A DNA stretch of 64,000 nucleotides from Ceratotherium simum simum (taxonomy: Eukaryota > Chordata > Mammalia > Perissodactyla > Rhinocerotidae). A program made the position numbers and the translations under genes. Under the pieces are notes generated by a model, which worked only from the letters and a program-made list of their open reading frames with translations, was not told the origin of the DNA and made no database searches. The stretch covers positions 21,768,192 to 21,832,191 of the forward strand of contig NW_004454159.1 in the NCBI RefSeq assembly GCF_000283155.1, given 5' to 3'. This document shows positions 12,105 through 24,514 of this stretch, one piece after another; the first letter of the stretch is position 1; each line of letters opens with the position of its first letter.

Positions 12105-12208
12105 GTAAAAAATAATGGATGAAAATAATTTTAATATTTTATTTAACTCAAACATTAAAAATATTATAATTTCAGCAGGTAATCAACAAAAAGTTTATTG
12201 ATGAGAAA
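12105..12208 (+). mobile_element. Putative L1 3' transduction carrying an hAT fragment
   Basis: This segment lies between the L1 A-run and the right-hand target-site duplication, so it appears to have been inserted together with the L1. It holds an ATTAAA polyadenylation-like signal at 12154-12159 and ends in a short A-run (12205-12211, overlapping the duplication). It resembles the interior of the DNA transposon at 17741-18075: A-rich start with AAAAAGTAAAAA, then TAATTTTAATA, a TTTAAC block and TTCA..TG/GG-TAATCAA. It is most simply read as source-locus flank transcribed with the L1. Confidence 0.6.
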
Positions 12209-15200
12209 AAAAGAGTTTATAAAGCATATAGATGACATAACAGATATTTTAAAATATACGATTTAAAATATGCATAGGAAAAAAGACAAAGGAAGCACAT
12301 CATAACTTTGAGATGTCTAAGTCAAGGTTTCTCAAGGAGAGAAGGAGAGAACTCTTGATGTCCGTGAGGAAATACACTATTTATATCAGAAAATAAATGA
12401 CTCTGGAATAGATATGTAGTGATCTTCCCTGATTAAACTAGAGTCATCAAGCTAAAAGCGAACTTCACTACAAAAGCCAGTTCTTTAAAACTCATGAGTC
12501 CATCACACACAAATCTGATAAAATACAAACCAAAAGCATCTCCAGAATAATTTGGGCTTCCTAAAATCTTCTCTGAATGGAAAACTGCAGTACTGAAGAG
12601 AAATTCAAGCCCACAACAGCCACCCTAAAGGAACTGATATTCACAGAAATGTAATGCTAGCTCAAGTTTTTATCAGATAAAATCATCTAATTTTTAAGAT
12701 AAGTTTGAATGTGAAGAAAAAGTAGTATGCGGTCTATCTTTCTCTCCATATACATGAAATTGCATCACTGACTACTTGTTTCTAGAAGAGGTTTTGACTC
12801 GGCTTTCCAGAAATGAGCACAGGTCTGTGTGTTAGCCACACACATCTCACCAGTCCTCTTTCTAGAAATAGCTTGCAGCCATGAGCCCTGTCAACAAGCA
12901 CAGTCACCTCCAGAAGAGGATTTAACCCCAAACATTCATCTTATTAACAGAGGGCTCTAGTTTAGGGCATTGGACCTTAGCTAATGACTATTGACAGTAT
13001 TTTCTTTTTAATCAGTACAGACTGCCAAACTAGGTGATCAACATTTGATAATTCATATGTTTAAAACTCCCAAAGTTTTAAGCCTGATCAAAGCTTTAGG
13101 GCTACGGTGCACTGGAGTGCATATGTCTATTCCATTCCCTTCTTTGACATAGATTCCTCTCCATGAAATCATAAACATTTTTGAGGTTCCTAAAGCCTTT
13201 CGAATTGCTATTACTGATCTCACCTCCACTGACCTGTATTATCTCTGAAAGCTCATTATCATAGTTCTGTAGGTCAGGCTTCCACCAGGCTCATCCAGCC
13301 AAGGTGAGCAAGAATGCACTGTCTGAATTTAGAAATACTGATTTAATGTATTTCCTTGAAAGGAAAGTGTATTGTTTTCTTAAAAAAAAATAACATCTAG
13401 TTTCAGAAATTTAAAAATTTGTTCTGCACTAAAGATTATTTTAAATGAAGTATACATCATTTTGAGAGCAATAGGAAGCAGGCAAATCACTGAGAAAAAT
13501 AAAATGCATTTGAAATTAAGCAGCGCAATTCTCTATAATTAAAATGCAAATCTTTAAAATATATAATAAGAAATATTATACAATGTCCTTGTATGATATT
13601 TTTTACAAGGAAGAAATTATTTATCTGTCCTAAGTAATTATTTGTAATCTTCATAAAGTGTTCTCAGTTTAGCACAAAAAAAGTCTTATAGAACTATCAC
13701 AAAACCTAAGAATCTACAGGTCATTGCCTATAAAAACTAAATTTAGAAAACAGAGACTTCTAAAGTTTTTTCTTCTTCATATTTTATCAATTATTTCACC
13801 AATTATGATGAAAAACTTGTCTGTGAAATTCTGGATAAGTGGTTAGGGTTTTCCTGTATGAAAATCCAAGCACTGAAACAAGGTTATGGGATTTCCAATC
13901 AGGCACAACAGAAACATGTATGCACAATAGAATCGGAAAACACTTGCTAGCAATGATGGATTTAAGTTATTAACAGATCAAAAAGAGATGGATGGCGGTT
14001 TGCTTTTCTTAATCTACATCATCATCTAGATCTATTTAAAGATATGTGGCGCACTAACAAACTTGGTTACGGTTTCGATAAAATCAGTAAAAATAATCTG
14101 CCCCCGTTACACTGAGTCTGTATCGATCAATAAAATCACTTGTACAAGGAAAGTACTGTTTAGTACTGACAATCCCAGCCATTAATATTATTTAACACAA
14201 TGTTCACAATTTTTAACGAGAACAAAGAACAGTTTGTCTCATGTTATAAGCAGGACTGTCATAGATAGTTACTTCTATAGGCTTCTACGGTGATTTTACA
14301 AAGTTCAAACTCTGCATTCCTCTTTCACCAATGCACCTCCCTACCCCAATACATAAGGTCTTGTTCTTTACTTCAGTTGCAGTTTAAAGGCAGTCCTTTG
14401 CAAGAAGCAAAGCTGCCATTACATCACTTCTTAATCTGTGAATTAAACTCAGAATTCCTAAGGACCTGAGCTGCAGGAAATAGGGCGGTATTCAAGACAG
14501 CATGGGGATTCCAGGCAGCATTCCCAGTTTACTCAGCTTCATCAGTGCCTTTACCTTGTCGGGAGTGGGTGAAAAGAGAAATGTTCAATTACTCCTCAGC
14601 CAGAGCTGGATGGTTAGGAACAAATATATGTATATGACTTAAAACCACGAAAACGGAAGGTGGAGAAAAAGAAAGGATAAAGATATTTTACATGAGAAAC
14701 TTTTTAACTTCATAAACATCTATGATTATATGAATGATAAGAACAGTGAGAAAACTCCTTTAAGAAGTAAAACTAACTTAGAGATAATTATAATTCTAAG
14801 ATCTTAAATAGAAACCGGTCTAAACTTAACCTTCACAATTTTGACTACTCCCAGTCTCAGCAGTTCATAATATGTAGTGGTCTGTAATTTTGCTGAGAGC
14901 AAGAGGGAGCCCTTCTCTGGTAAGTGAACCATGAAACATTAAAGACCTGAATCTCAGTTCAGTTTAATTTAGTCTGCTCTTCTCAGCTCAATTATGCCTA
15001 CCCTACAATTCTCATGGAGTGATTAAAAAAAAAAAAGTGGGGGGTCTGCACAGGACTTGGAGAAAAGGTCCCCCAAAAGAATATTAATTGCTGGTACTCT
15101 TTAAAGAAGTGAAGAAAAGATAAAAATACACATCTAAAAAATGGCTCTTGGCCACAAAATAAGACATTTTAGGCAATGCAAGAATAAAATGTCAAATTGA

Positions 15201-16530
15201 TAATTGGTTTACAATCATGAAAAGTAAGCCCATGAGTACAGTTAGTGTGGAAGTAAGAAAATGTGGTTCACAAAACGGTTTAAGGGCATTTTCCAACTAG
15301 TACAGAAACTGCTTATCAAATGAAAGAGAACACTTCTGAGAAAACAACACAGTGGCACCAGACACATCTGCCTGACACTTCATGACCACGTGATTCTGGA
15401 GGTAACTGGGACCTTGTTCAAGCACTATCATGTGGCAACAGGTGATGAGGCAGCAGAGCAGCTGTTTACCCAACAATTTCAAAATAAAACAGAAGCAGTT
15501 TCCACTACATAATGGGGAAGGGGACCAAGTTGCTACAGAATCTTCAGGAGAGTAAAGAAGCTCATGGAAGAGAAAGGTAACAGGCTAGAAAGTATGCCCA
15601 GTGGAAGTAGGAGGGCAGCCTACTTTGGAAGAAAATGTCTTAAGCATGGGGGCTAGTCGAAAAGGGTCAAAGACAGACACAGAGACTCTATTATTCTATG
15701 AACCCCATGACATTAAGCCTACATACGGGCTGTGTAATAAAGAAAACATCTTTACGTCATGACGCAATCTCTTTTGGGACCATCTTGTGGGAATGTTAAA
15801 GGTCTATTTTACGCCACACATGTAGAAAGTACAACAGGTTGCATTTTATAAAGGTGTGTATGCTCCAGTTTGGCCTGAGTTGAAATGCACTCTAAGTATG
15901 ACCAGTCACTTGCTGCCACAGATGGATCCTACCAGAGGTTCCTGCATAACCACATTCCTACCCCTGAATGAATAGGATATGAAATCTATTTGGTTTGGGA
16001 AGCAAACAAATAAAAATCTTCTAGTCAGTAAAACAGTTAAACTTGTTTTCCAAATCTCTCCATGTTTGAAGAATGTTTTATAGGAAAATATGCATGTTAT
16101 TGCTCAGAGAAGTCTCCAGTGCAGACACTGGTAGTATCTGCCTAACCACGAAGACTGCTTTAGCATTGAAACACTCACTAGGGCTCAGATTTTATGGGAA
16201 AGGAATCCTTAAGATCCTAAAAATTGCATAAGACATTTTTAAAAATGCATCACTAAGGTGTTAAAAACATAAAAATTCTGCAGCAGCCTTAAATTGAATA
16301 TAAGCAGAAATCCTGATAAATAAGCAAGCACCAAAGCTGGCTCTGTCCCATGGGCAAGTCGTGAACCCTGTAACTTTGAGCATCTACTCTGGGGGCTGCA
16401 TGGACAGAGGAAATGAAGATAAAGCCTAAGCTTTGCTCAAGGCAGGTGGGCGTGGGGGATCTAAAAGGCGAGCTCCAAATAAAACCGCTGAAGGATACAT
16501 CCCCAGGGTAAGGGAGAATGAGAAATAAGG

Positions 16531-16560
16531 GGTTACAAAACCCTTTATAGGTTTGTAACC
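16531..16560. repeat. Imperfect hairpin
   Basis: GGTTACAAAACC, 7-nt spacer, GGTTTGTAACC. The 11-bp stem has one bulged A. Confidence 0.7.
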
Positions 16561-16782
16561 TAAATTAATGCCTTTCGTGTGGTCCCAAAAAACCTTCAAA
16601 CTAGGAAGTCCCAGTTGATAGTGTTCCCAGGTGACTGGCAAAAGCAATAAAAATTCTCTCTGTGTAAATTCAGTTCAATCCTGGTCATAAAAAAAAATCC
16701 CAAAGATTTGTACTCAAAGGTACAAGGAAATTGACTACCCTGCTAAAAATACAAAAAAAAAAAAAAGCCCCAAATAAACAAA

Positions 16783-16800
16783 ACACACACACACATACAC
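16783..16800. repeat. Short (CA)n microsatellite
   Basis: ACACACACACACATACAC following an A-rich run that starts near 16751. Confidence 0.8.
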
Positions 16801-16839
16801 TATGAGGAAACAAAGCATCATGAGCAAAACCCAGCAGAA

Positions 16840-17330
16840 ACAACAGACAGTTAGCTGAGACCTATGAAGACAACAGTTATTATAATTATCAGACTCAGCA
16901 TAAAAAATAGAATAGAAAATGGGGAAGGGGCAACATTTAAAGATATGATACCTGAGCACTTCCCAGAAACGTTGAAAGGTGCCTACATTCAGGTTCAGGA
17001 AGCACATGCAAAAAAGTACTCAAAAACATAAATTAAAAAATCTACACCTAGATACAGAATTACTATAGCAATAAAGTTCCATAGCAAAATGGAAGAACAC
17101 AAAAGATAAAAAGAAAATCCTAAAAGAATCAGAGAAAAATGAGATTACTTTCAAAAGATAGAAAATTAAGCATTTCTAAGTATTTGCAAGAATTGATATT
17201 TTATGACTTTCTTTCTTACATGTCTTCCAAAAACAAAGAGAAAATTTATGTATTTTTAAAAAATAAAATCAAATTCCTTCTATTTTACGATTACCACATG
17301 GATCCACCGGATTATTTTTTAAAATAAACT
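16840..17330 (+). repeat. L1/HAL1-type ORF1 region fragment
   Basis: Carries phrases of the ORF1 C-terminal half: 'AACAGTTATTATAATTATCA', 'CTGAGCACTTCCCAGAAAC', 'TTCAGGTTCAGGAAGCACA', 'AGAAAATCCTAAAAGAATC', 'ACTTTCAAAAGATAG'. The frame is broken. Confidence 0.6.
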
Positions 17331-17740
17331 ATGGAATCCTAGTGATCTTACTTTTCCTATACCTTGCAACATTTTGTTATTTCGTGATCCTAAGCATCAT
17401 TCTACTCATCAATTATTCCCAACTATGTTAAGAAAATACTAAAATAATAAGAAAATTGAAGATTGATGGAATCGTCTAGAAGGACAATGAAATAAATAAT
17501 AATCATTACATCACTCTTTAGTTTACTTATTGTGTTGCCCACATTCTCTTCATCTTTCAAAGTCTAGAGATATCATCTTTATAAAGTTTTTTTAAAGTTT
17601 TCATTGAACACAGCTAAATATTCAGAAATTTTCCTTTTCCACCCAACATGATAAAGAAAAAAAACTGACAGAGGAAAGTGTTTTACAGTTATTAGAAGTC
17701 TCAGACAATGACAGCAGAGACAGACAGGAATATTCTAGAC

Positions 17741-18075
17741 CACCACTGTCCGACAGAAGTATAATGTAAACCACATATAATCTTTGTAATAATTTTAAAT
17801 ATAAATTTAACTTTAAATTTTTTAGTAGCCAGATTAAAAAAGTAAAAAGAAACAAGTAAAAGTAATTTTAATAATACATTTTAACCCAATATACACAAAG
17901 TATTATTTCACATGCAATTATTATAAAAATTGAGATATTTTTACATTCCTTTTTGTACTAAGGATTTGAAATCTGTGTAAATTTTACATTTATAGAACAT
18001 CTTGATTCAGACTAGCCACATTTCAAATGTTCATTAGCCACATATGCCTAGTGGCTTCCATACAGCAAAAGTGGT
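17741..18075 (+). repeat. Non-autonomous DNA transposon (hAT-like MITE)
   Basis: Starts 'CACTGTCCGACAGAAGTATA' and ends 'ATTAGCCACATATGCCTAGTGGC'. The interior has the characteristic 'TTAGTAGCCAGATTAAAAAA', 'GTAAAAAGAAACAAGTAAAA', 'TTAACCCAATATAC' and 'GACTAGCCACATTTCAAATG'. I recall it as a common mammalian MER-type element but am not certain of the family name. Confidence 0.7.
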
Positions 18076-19035
18076 TATATAAGTAAAATCTCAGCTCATG
18101 AGACTTCAGATGATATTGTAGATAAATTTTCTCAAACTCAGAAATCAACGAGGAAAAGGGAAATGTGGTATTCTCTTGGAGCTGCTCATTCAACAAGAAC
18201 TTTACCATACCTTATTTTGCATCAAGAACTTGGACCATCTCATTCTGCTAAAAGAACATGGAATGGTATTCTTTCACTTTTTATGATAGTTACGCACCAA
18301 GACTTATTTGACAAATGCTGTACTTGACAAAAGCATACACAAAAGTGACTGGAAGGAAATAGATAATGTAGAAATAAAAAAAATTCATTGATTTAGTCAT
18401 TCTAGTTGGTGTTTGTAAACCTGAAAATAAAAATATTTTGAAAAGATATTATGCAATTATGCAAAGATATTAGCCACCTTCTCTTTCAACAAAACTATTA
18501 ACAATCAAGGTTTTCCAAAGTATTGGATTTTAAGAATACATGTCCAAGAAAAAGAACTAGAAGTAATGATAAGCTAGAACCCATTAGAGATGTATTTAAA
18601 ATCTGGAATCAGTACTTACAAAATGGTTTATGTTTCAGGTTCATGCATGGCATTGGTGACCAGTTAGGTACACTGTCCAAAGGATGCTGCCCATTTGAAA
18701 ACAAAGAAAATATGAACTAAGACTTTGGGTTTGCCATGTTGAAATTCTGATCAAAATTATAATGAAGTTGTCCTTCACTATCTCTTTATTCTGCAAATTA
18801 TTCATAAAATATCTTAAAATTACAAAAAACTAAAAATGGTCTGCTGGGTTCAGATGATAAATGGTGATGACCATTTTTCCTGGGAAACTGAGTTAATGCG
18901 TTCAAAGAGAAAAAACAGATGTTTGAAAATGTGAGCAAGAAACAAGGACTATTTAAAAAAAAAAACACCCAGCCAGATTAGAAAAACAAGCAAACGGAAC
19001 TCTGAAAAACAAAAAAAGCTTAATATTAAAATTTG
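18076..19035. other. No feature recognised
   Basis: AT-rich intron. A small direct repeat of AAAGATATTA flanks TGCAATTATGC near 18440-18475. Confidence 0.45.
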
Positions 19036-19038
19036 AAA

Positions 19039-20075
19039 GTCAGTGGACGGACTTCCACTTCCAGTAAGATTGAGTAGATCTATTTTTCCCTATTCCTCCC
19101 GCTAAGTAAAACCCCTAGATATCACATATAAAGCAAATATAAGAAGATTATGAGAGGTTGAGGGAAGAAAGGAGACCTGCCAGGACTCTGGGCATGACAC
19201 AGCTGTGAGTTTTACCTTTCCTGGATTTTTTGTTTTGCTTCATATATCCTGACTTGGAGTAGAAAAATCCAGCAACCAGGAAATGCCAACAGATGCAGAC
19301 AAATAAAACCCCAATAAAAGCCTTTTTCCTCTAGCAATAGGACCATAAAGAGACAGCTTAGCAAGACAGAAAACTTTTAAACACTAACCACTCTACTCCA
19401 GCCACCACTACAGAAGAAACTGTGGCCCCACCTCCACTCATGCCAGCAAACGCCTAGTGGGAAATCTAGATTTTCACTCTAGTGAGGTGGTAATGAAGCA
19501 CCCAGTGCCAGGGTGGTATCAGAAAAGGCCAAGTACAGGGTCAGGACTTTCATCTCCACCAGCCAGGAATGTGCCCCCTCCCATGGGGTCAGTGGAGACA
19601 TGGGGAGCTGGAACTCTCCTCCTCTCAGCAGTAATGAGGAGCACCCCCAGGTGTCAATGAAGGCCAAGTGGGGAATCTGGTCTTCTGCCTTCACCTGGTA
19701 GAGACAAGGTTGAGTCCCCCACCCACCACCTTTCCCTGACTGAGCAGTGTCAGAGAAAGCCACATAAAACAGAAGGTTTCAATAAGATCCAGAGTCTCAC
19801 AACACGATGCAAAAATGTCTAGGATTCAACCAGAATCATTTATCATACCAAAACCCAGGAAGATCTCAAGCTGAATGAGAAAGACAATCAATAGATGCCA
19901 ACACTGAGATGACAGAGATGTTAGAATTATCTGACAATGATTTTAAGGCAGCCACGACACAAATGTTTCAATAAGTAATTATGAGCCCATTTGTAAAAAA
20001 GAAAAAACAGTAAAACTCAACAAAGAAATATAGTCTCAGCAAAGAAATACTGCAACAAATGGAACAAGATATGCA
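19039..20075 (+). repeat. Old L1M 5' region (5' UTR/ORF1 start)
   Basis: Begins near 'GACTTCCACTTCCAGTAAGA' and later has 'GATGTTAGAATTATCTGACA', 'ATTTTAAGGCAGCCACGAC', 'ATGTTTCAATAAGTAATTA' and 'GTCTCAGCAAAGAAATA', all typical of old mammalian L1 5' portions. Open frames at 19457-19763 on both strands are a by-product of its GC-richer 5' part. Confidence 0.65.
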
Positions 20076-21780
20076 AAATTCCTGTGAAAAATATTTGTCT
20101 AAAAATGATGCCAGCTGGCAATTTCATGTTTCTACTGAAGAATGGAGAGGGACCTGCCCTTAAACCAGCCTCAAATACAGCAATGACGCCATGACTAAAC
20201 CTCAACCTTGCCCATTTGTTTTTTCTTTCTGGAAGATTATGGATCCTCATCGCCAACCAGCGATGAGGGTGTCTGTCCTTCTTTGTGCTCTGACTTTGGA
20301 GCCCCTTTTCTATCTAAAGGTTCATATCCTCCAGCTTGGGGAAATTTCCAACTGTTTTTCTTTTGATTATTCCCTTCCCTACTTTTGTATTTCCCCCTCT
20401 TCTTTCTTTCTGGGACTCCAGAAAGAAGTAGGACATTAGACCTGGATTGGTCCTCTATGTCTCTTGTCTTTTGTTGGAGAGTTTTTGTATCTGTACTTTA
20501 TAGAACACTGTCCCAACTAGAGAGGGCATCTGTTGAATGCTTTCAACTGGATAACACAACTAATTCTCAGAACTCTTGTGTGTTCTCAGATTGTTTCTTC
20601 TACACAGTATCCTAGGATGTAACACCTTTGTGAAGTTCTCTAGATTTATTAAATCAATTTTAAGATCTATTTTTGTGTCCTGAATTATCTCTTTCCTGAA
20701 GAGGCACTGTTTTGTTCATCTTGGTCTTTTTGTTCATGCTACTTGTTTTCTTCAAATGCCTGGCGATCCTGGGTTATCAGATCTCACTGAAGAAAGTAGC
20801 CCTGCTGGCTTGGGTGGGTTTCCTCTGCTGGTATGTCAGTAGGAGCACTCGCCACAGGCCTCCTTCCAAGTGGAAAGACAGTATGGGTGGAGCATGCAGC
20901 CTCCTAGGCTTTTCCTTGGGGTAAGTGGGCGGGGAGGGGTTGTCAAATTGGGGGCCCTAATATCGACATTAGAAGCCTTAGCTCTCCTCAGTCATTCTCC
21001 TAACATTTTCTTGTATTGTTTTGTTTTTAAAAGAAAAGTCTTAAAAAAAATTTTTCCTGGTCATAAACATCAGGTTGCCTGTATTCTGTACAGAATCAGT
21101 GGCCTGGGCACCTGCCCATGAACACGCCCTGCATGGAGCCACCTGTTTCCAGTTTCACTGCTCACCTCAGCCTCTGCCTCACCTGCCGACGCTAAGTCCA
21201 GAAGCTCTCCAATACAGTGGTGGGCAGGCTGCCTCCAACCCCCACCGCAGGCTCTCATGGCTGAGCTCGGGCTGCTGCTTTTCGCTCTCCGTTGCATCAG
21301 TTCCACATGCTCCCAAAACACTCCATCTTCCAGAAAGTTGTTAAAAATTTTTCTTCCTAAGATGAGCCTCTCTTTTTCCCTGCCCATCCACTAATTAACT
21401 GTTGGGGTTTATTCCTTCTTAAGTTTCTATACTTTTATTTCAGTGGGTCTCAGGAAAGATGTGAAGTCATTTCAAACCAGGAGATAAAACTATTAAATAA
21501 ACCATGTTTGATGGTCAAATCAGTTTGGGAAACCCCAATTAATTTATTCTAAAGATTTTTGCTTCTATGCAGATGACTTAACACAGAAAACAGATGTATA
21601 CTCATAGTTTTCATAGGATTCTAAATATTCAAGATATAGATTTAAAAAAATCACCCATCTTATTGATCTATCAAGGGTAGACAGTCAAATTGTGATACTT
21701 TATGATTATAAGGTCTTTTCCTTTATATTATTATTATTATATACTTAAGTATATATTTCAAGGCTGAAAAATTTCTCTTG
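20076..21780. other. Probable old repeat, family not identified
   Basis: T- and C-rich DNA with phrases such as 'TGTCCTGAATTATCTCTTTC' and 'TTCTTCAAATGCCTGGCGAT' that feel like an old LINE or LTR internal region, but I cannot place it. Several 70-105 codon frames on both strands (about 20191-21387) show no domain. Part is locally GC-richer (21060-21330). Confidence 0.35.
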
Positions 21781-21789
21781 ACTTAGAAA

Positions 21790-21940
21790 ATCTACAGTGC
21801 ATAATGAAAAGAGCCTACACTGGGAGTTAAGAAACTAAAATTCCAGTCTTATCTCTTTAACTAATATACTCTAGGAAGTGAGGTAAGTTTATTAACCTCA
21901 CTAGACCTCAGTTTCTGCATCTCTAAAATAAAAGTGCAGC
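21790..21940 (+). repeat. MIR SINE fragment
   Basis: MIR core and 3' half: 'GAGGTAAGTTTATTAACCTC', 'AGACCTCAGTTTCTGCATCT', 'CTAAAATAAAAGTG'. Confidence 0.65.
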
Positions 21941-24386
21941 ACGGGCCACCTTAGGAAATGTGGGTGTTGCATCCATGCGTGGTCCAGAATGTACTAGTTG
22001 CTCCTTGGACAAGAGGAAGAGCTGTTTCCTCTGGCTCTCTCACGAGCTAATCTGCCTGTTTTATGGGGGGGGAAACTGAGGCCAGAGGGATGATCGTGAC
22101 CATAATTGGAGGGCAGGAGGCAAGCCGGACTAGATAACGTCTAAGTTCCCTGTGAGCTTAAGATGCTATGGCTTTGGGGTACTAATACTTTCCCAGGTTT
22201 ACAGGCCAGAACAGGGCCAGCCTATCCAGCTCATGCTGAGATGGGTCAGCTGCAGGATGGTGCCTGCTGAGAAGCACTAGTGGCACCTGCACCCTGGGGT
22301 TCAGGCTGGTTCTGAAGGTGAGTGGGATTCTAACTGTAGTTATACAGGTGAGTAGGAGGAACAGCAATAACTGTCTTACTTCTAAAGTGACTTAAACACC
22401 AAAAGTTATCAAGAAATGATACTTAAGCCAGAGTTTTCATTTCATTTGGGATTGATAAAGCATTCACACTCATCTTTGCAACTTCCATCTAGCTCCCACT
22501 GCCTGCAAATAGAATCAGGTGGAAAAGGGAGAAGAGAAAGCTCCCTTGAACTCCTCAGGGACTTAACGGACAACAAGCTGAATATTAAATACACAACAGG
22601 AAGCAAGCCCTCTCAGTCTTTCAACCACATCTTTCAAGCTCTATTTCTGAGAATAGAAAATTCTAAGCTCAATTTGAATGTCACTGTAAACTTCTCTCTG
22701 TGCCAGATGATTTTACCCGCATATTTATAACCAAAGTACAAACAACTTAAAATGTTTACACTGAGTAGTAATGGAAGTCATGTGTCAAATACAATGGGAG
22801 GAAAAAGAGTAAAGCTTTCTTCAGAACTAAAGCTTGAAGATATACAATAGCTGTGGAAAATCTGGCTTACAAATAAGAATGTACTGTCTACCTATTCCAT
22901 TTAATTATAGAGAACGTGCATTTTTACCCTTTGCATATGATGTCTAAAGTCTCGTTTTTTGGTTTGGTTTTGCACTGCAACGTTGCCTAAAGCTCTGGAA
23001 GTCTCATACCTCCATACACAGAGTCTCAAGGAACAAAGCCACACGCTTTCCTGCCATTTGTGGTCCCCATTTCCCTCAATCTCCCACTTCCAGGGAGAGG
23101 CAGTGAAGGACCCATCCACCAAGTCCAAAAGCAGTAAACAGAGCCCTCCTCAGATGTTCTCAGGGCCTCCAGCATGTCAGCTTTCCTATTTGAGCACTGT
23201 GAAGGCCAGAAACTACAGGAGGCCAGGAACAGACTCCTGGCATCTTTCTACTAGGATAGACTCCTCTGAATTTATCACTAAGTACAAGCCTATGGTGACA
23301 GCTTCTCCTCAACTTCTAATCACCAGTGATTGAGGCACAACCAGCCAGAAAAGCTCTGTAGAGGAAACAGTATACTTGCTTCACAGCCATACAGTCCATA
23401 GCTGTTGCCTAAACAGACTCAACCTAAGGGTTAATGCTTCAAGGAGTTATGAAGATGTTAATGGAAGAACACAGTCATGGCTGCCGATTTCTTTGATGTA
23501 ACATGTCTCAGACAGATAGACCATTATGGTAAATTCGTAACTCGCAGGTGAAGTCGAGCTCTTCGTTTTTTGAGAGCCAAGATCCACCCCCTCCCCTGCC
23601 AGCCATGCTCACCTCAGTCATTCTCTCGAGTCAGCCTCTCAAGTGGACTCAGGCGTCCCGGCTGAACACTAGGCTCCCCCCATCTCAGCACCTGCCCTGC
23701 ACAGTGCTCTCGGATTAATGATGGCTACACTGAATATTCACCTGATGCCTCTACACCTTTTCATTTTAAAACTCAGAGAAGCTGACACTGCTCCATCCTT
23801 TCCTTTGCTTGTTCTTTCTGTCTTGTCTTACTTAGGTCGTTCTGCTTGCTCCTCTCAGCTGCAGCAAAGAGCATCCTAATGCACTCTTTTAAAAACATAC
23901 CTTCTAATTTTCAAAGAGGTTGGCACTTCATCAGAGGCAATTTTTATACATTCCTTCTCAATTTGATTCCATGGATGTACTAGCCAGGCCCACAGAAAAT
24001 TCCATTTCTCTCACTATCTCCTCAACACGCAAACCTAAAAGCTAGGAATGCTATGAAAAACCACCAAATCTTGGAGCAGAAAAAAAATGAAAACAAAGTA
24101 ATTTATAGAGTTGAATAAAAAAATGGACAGACCCTCTCTACCTCAGTTTTTACCTTCATCCACTAAATTTTCACTTCCCTGAGCCACATCACCAATTTTA
24201 AATAGAAACTAAGTAAAGCTAAAAGAACCAACCAACAACATATTTACAACTTTTAACTTTATTTTAATCTAGAATGTCTGGTTGCTTGATATATTTTGCA
24301 TCTCACCCATAAGTTCTGAGAAAAACATTAAGATGCATGATTATTTAAGCTATGTTACATTAATTGAGGATCTAAAGACATCTTAC
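21941..24386. other. No named feature
   Basis: An 8-G run followed by 'AAACTGAGGCCAGAGGG' near 22065 may be a MIR scrap. The rest shows nothing I can name. An open frame of 124 codons at 22959-23333 has no recognisable domain and no splice or promoter support. Confidence 0.4.
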
Positions 24387-24491
24387 CTGTAAATATGTTT
24401 CCAAACCTTGCCGTCGTTGTTCCAAGACTTTTGGGACCCAGTTCCTAACATGTTTAGAAGGGATTTCTGGAGTTTTAATACATTTCTTAAG
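24387..24491 (-). CDS. SNX24: SNX24 coding exon 3 (PX domain, central part)
   Basis: This is the next coding exon of SNX24, 35 codons on the minus strand, starting L-K-K-C-I-K and ending L-E-T-Y-L-Q (about residues 49-83). It carries the PX-domain proline loop (T-P-E-I-P, a PxxP motif), which in the family inserts near the membrane. It also carries the conserved E-Q-R-R-Q-G-L-E-x-Y-L segment, whose basic residues help bind phosphoinositide. The acceptor is a good polypyrimidine tract ending TTTATAG before 24491; the donor is CAG|GTAAG from 24386 downward. The 105-bp length keeps the frame and both ends are phase 0. The exon lies 12,892 bp downstream (in gene direction) of the preceding exon. 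The following exon, expected to begin A-V-I-L-E-N, was looked for between 1 and 24386 and not found, so intron 3 probably extends past the left edge. Confidence 0.95.
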
Positions 24492-24514
24492 CTATAAAGA
24501 GAGAAACAGAAGAT

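Larger units (their letters stand above)
12223..16835. other. Long non-repeat intronic stretch
   Basis: About 4.6 kb, mostly AT-rich, with an (A)n run near 15030 and the imperfect hairpin at 16531-16560. No exon, RNA gene or repeat family is recognised. Confidence 0.45.
1..24386 (-). other. SNX24: SNX24 intron 3 (partial)
   Basis: Inferred intron sequence downstream of the exon ending at 24387, opening with a GTAAG donor. It is open at the left edge because no exon encoding the next PX-domain residues was recognised. It contains EREs, L1, MIR and hAT copies listed separately. Confidence 0.8.

Noticed and set aside
22959..23333. 124-codon plus-strand open frame
   Set aside because: No recognisable domain, opposite strand to SNX24, no promoter or splice context.
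1..24386. SNX24 exon 4 (next PX-domain residues) or terminal exons
   Set aside because: Scanning the minus strand for the expected A-V-I-L-E-N ... L-D-F-L-N segment found no match, so the exon is taken to lie outside the window.
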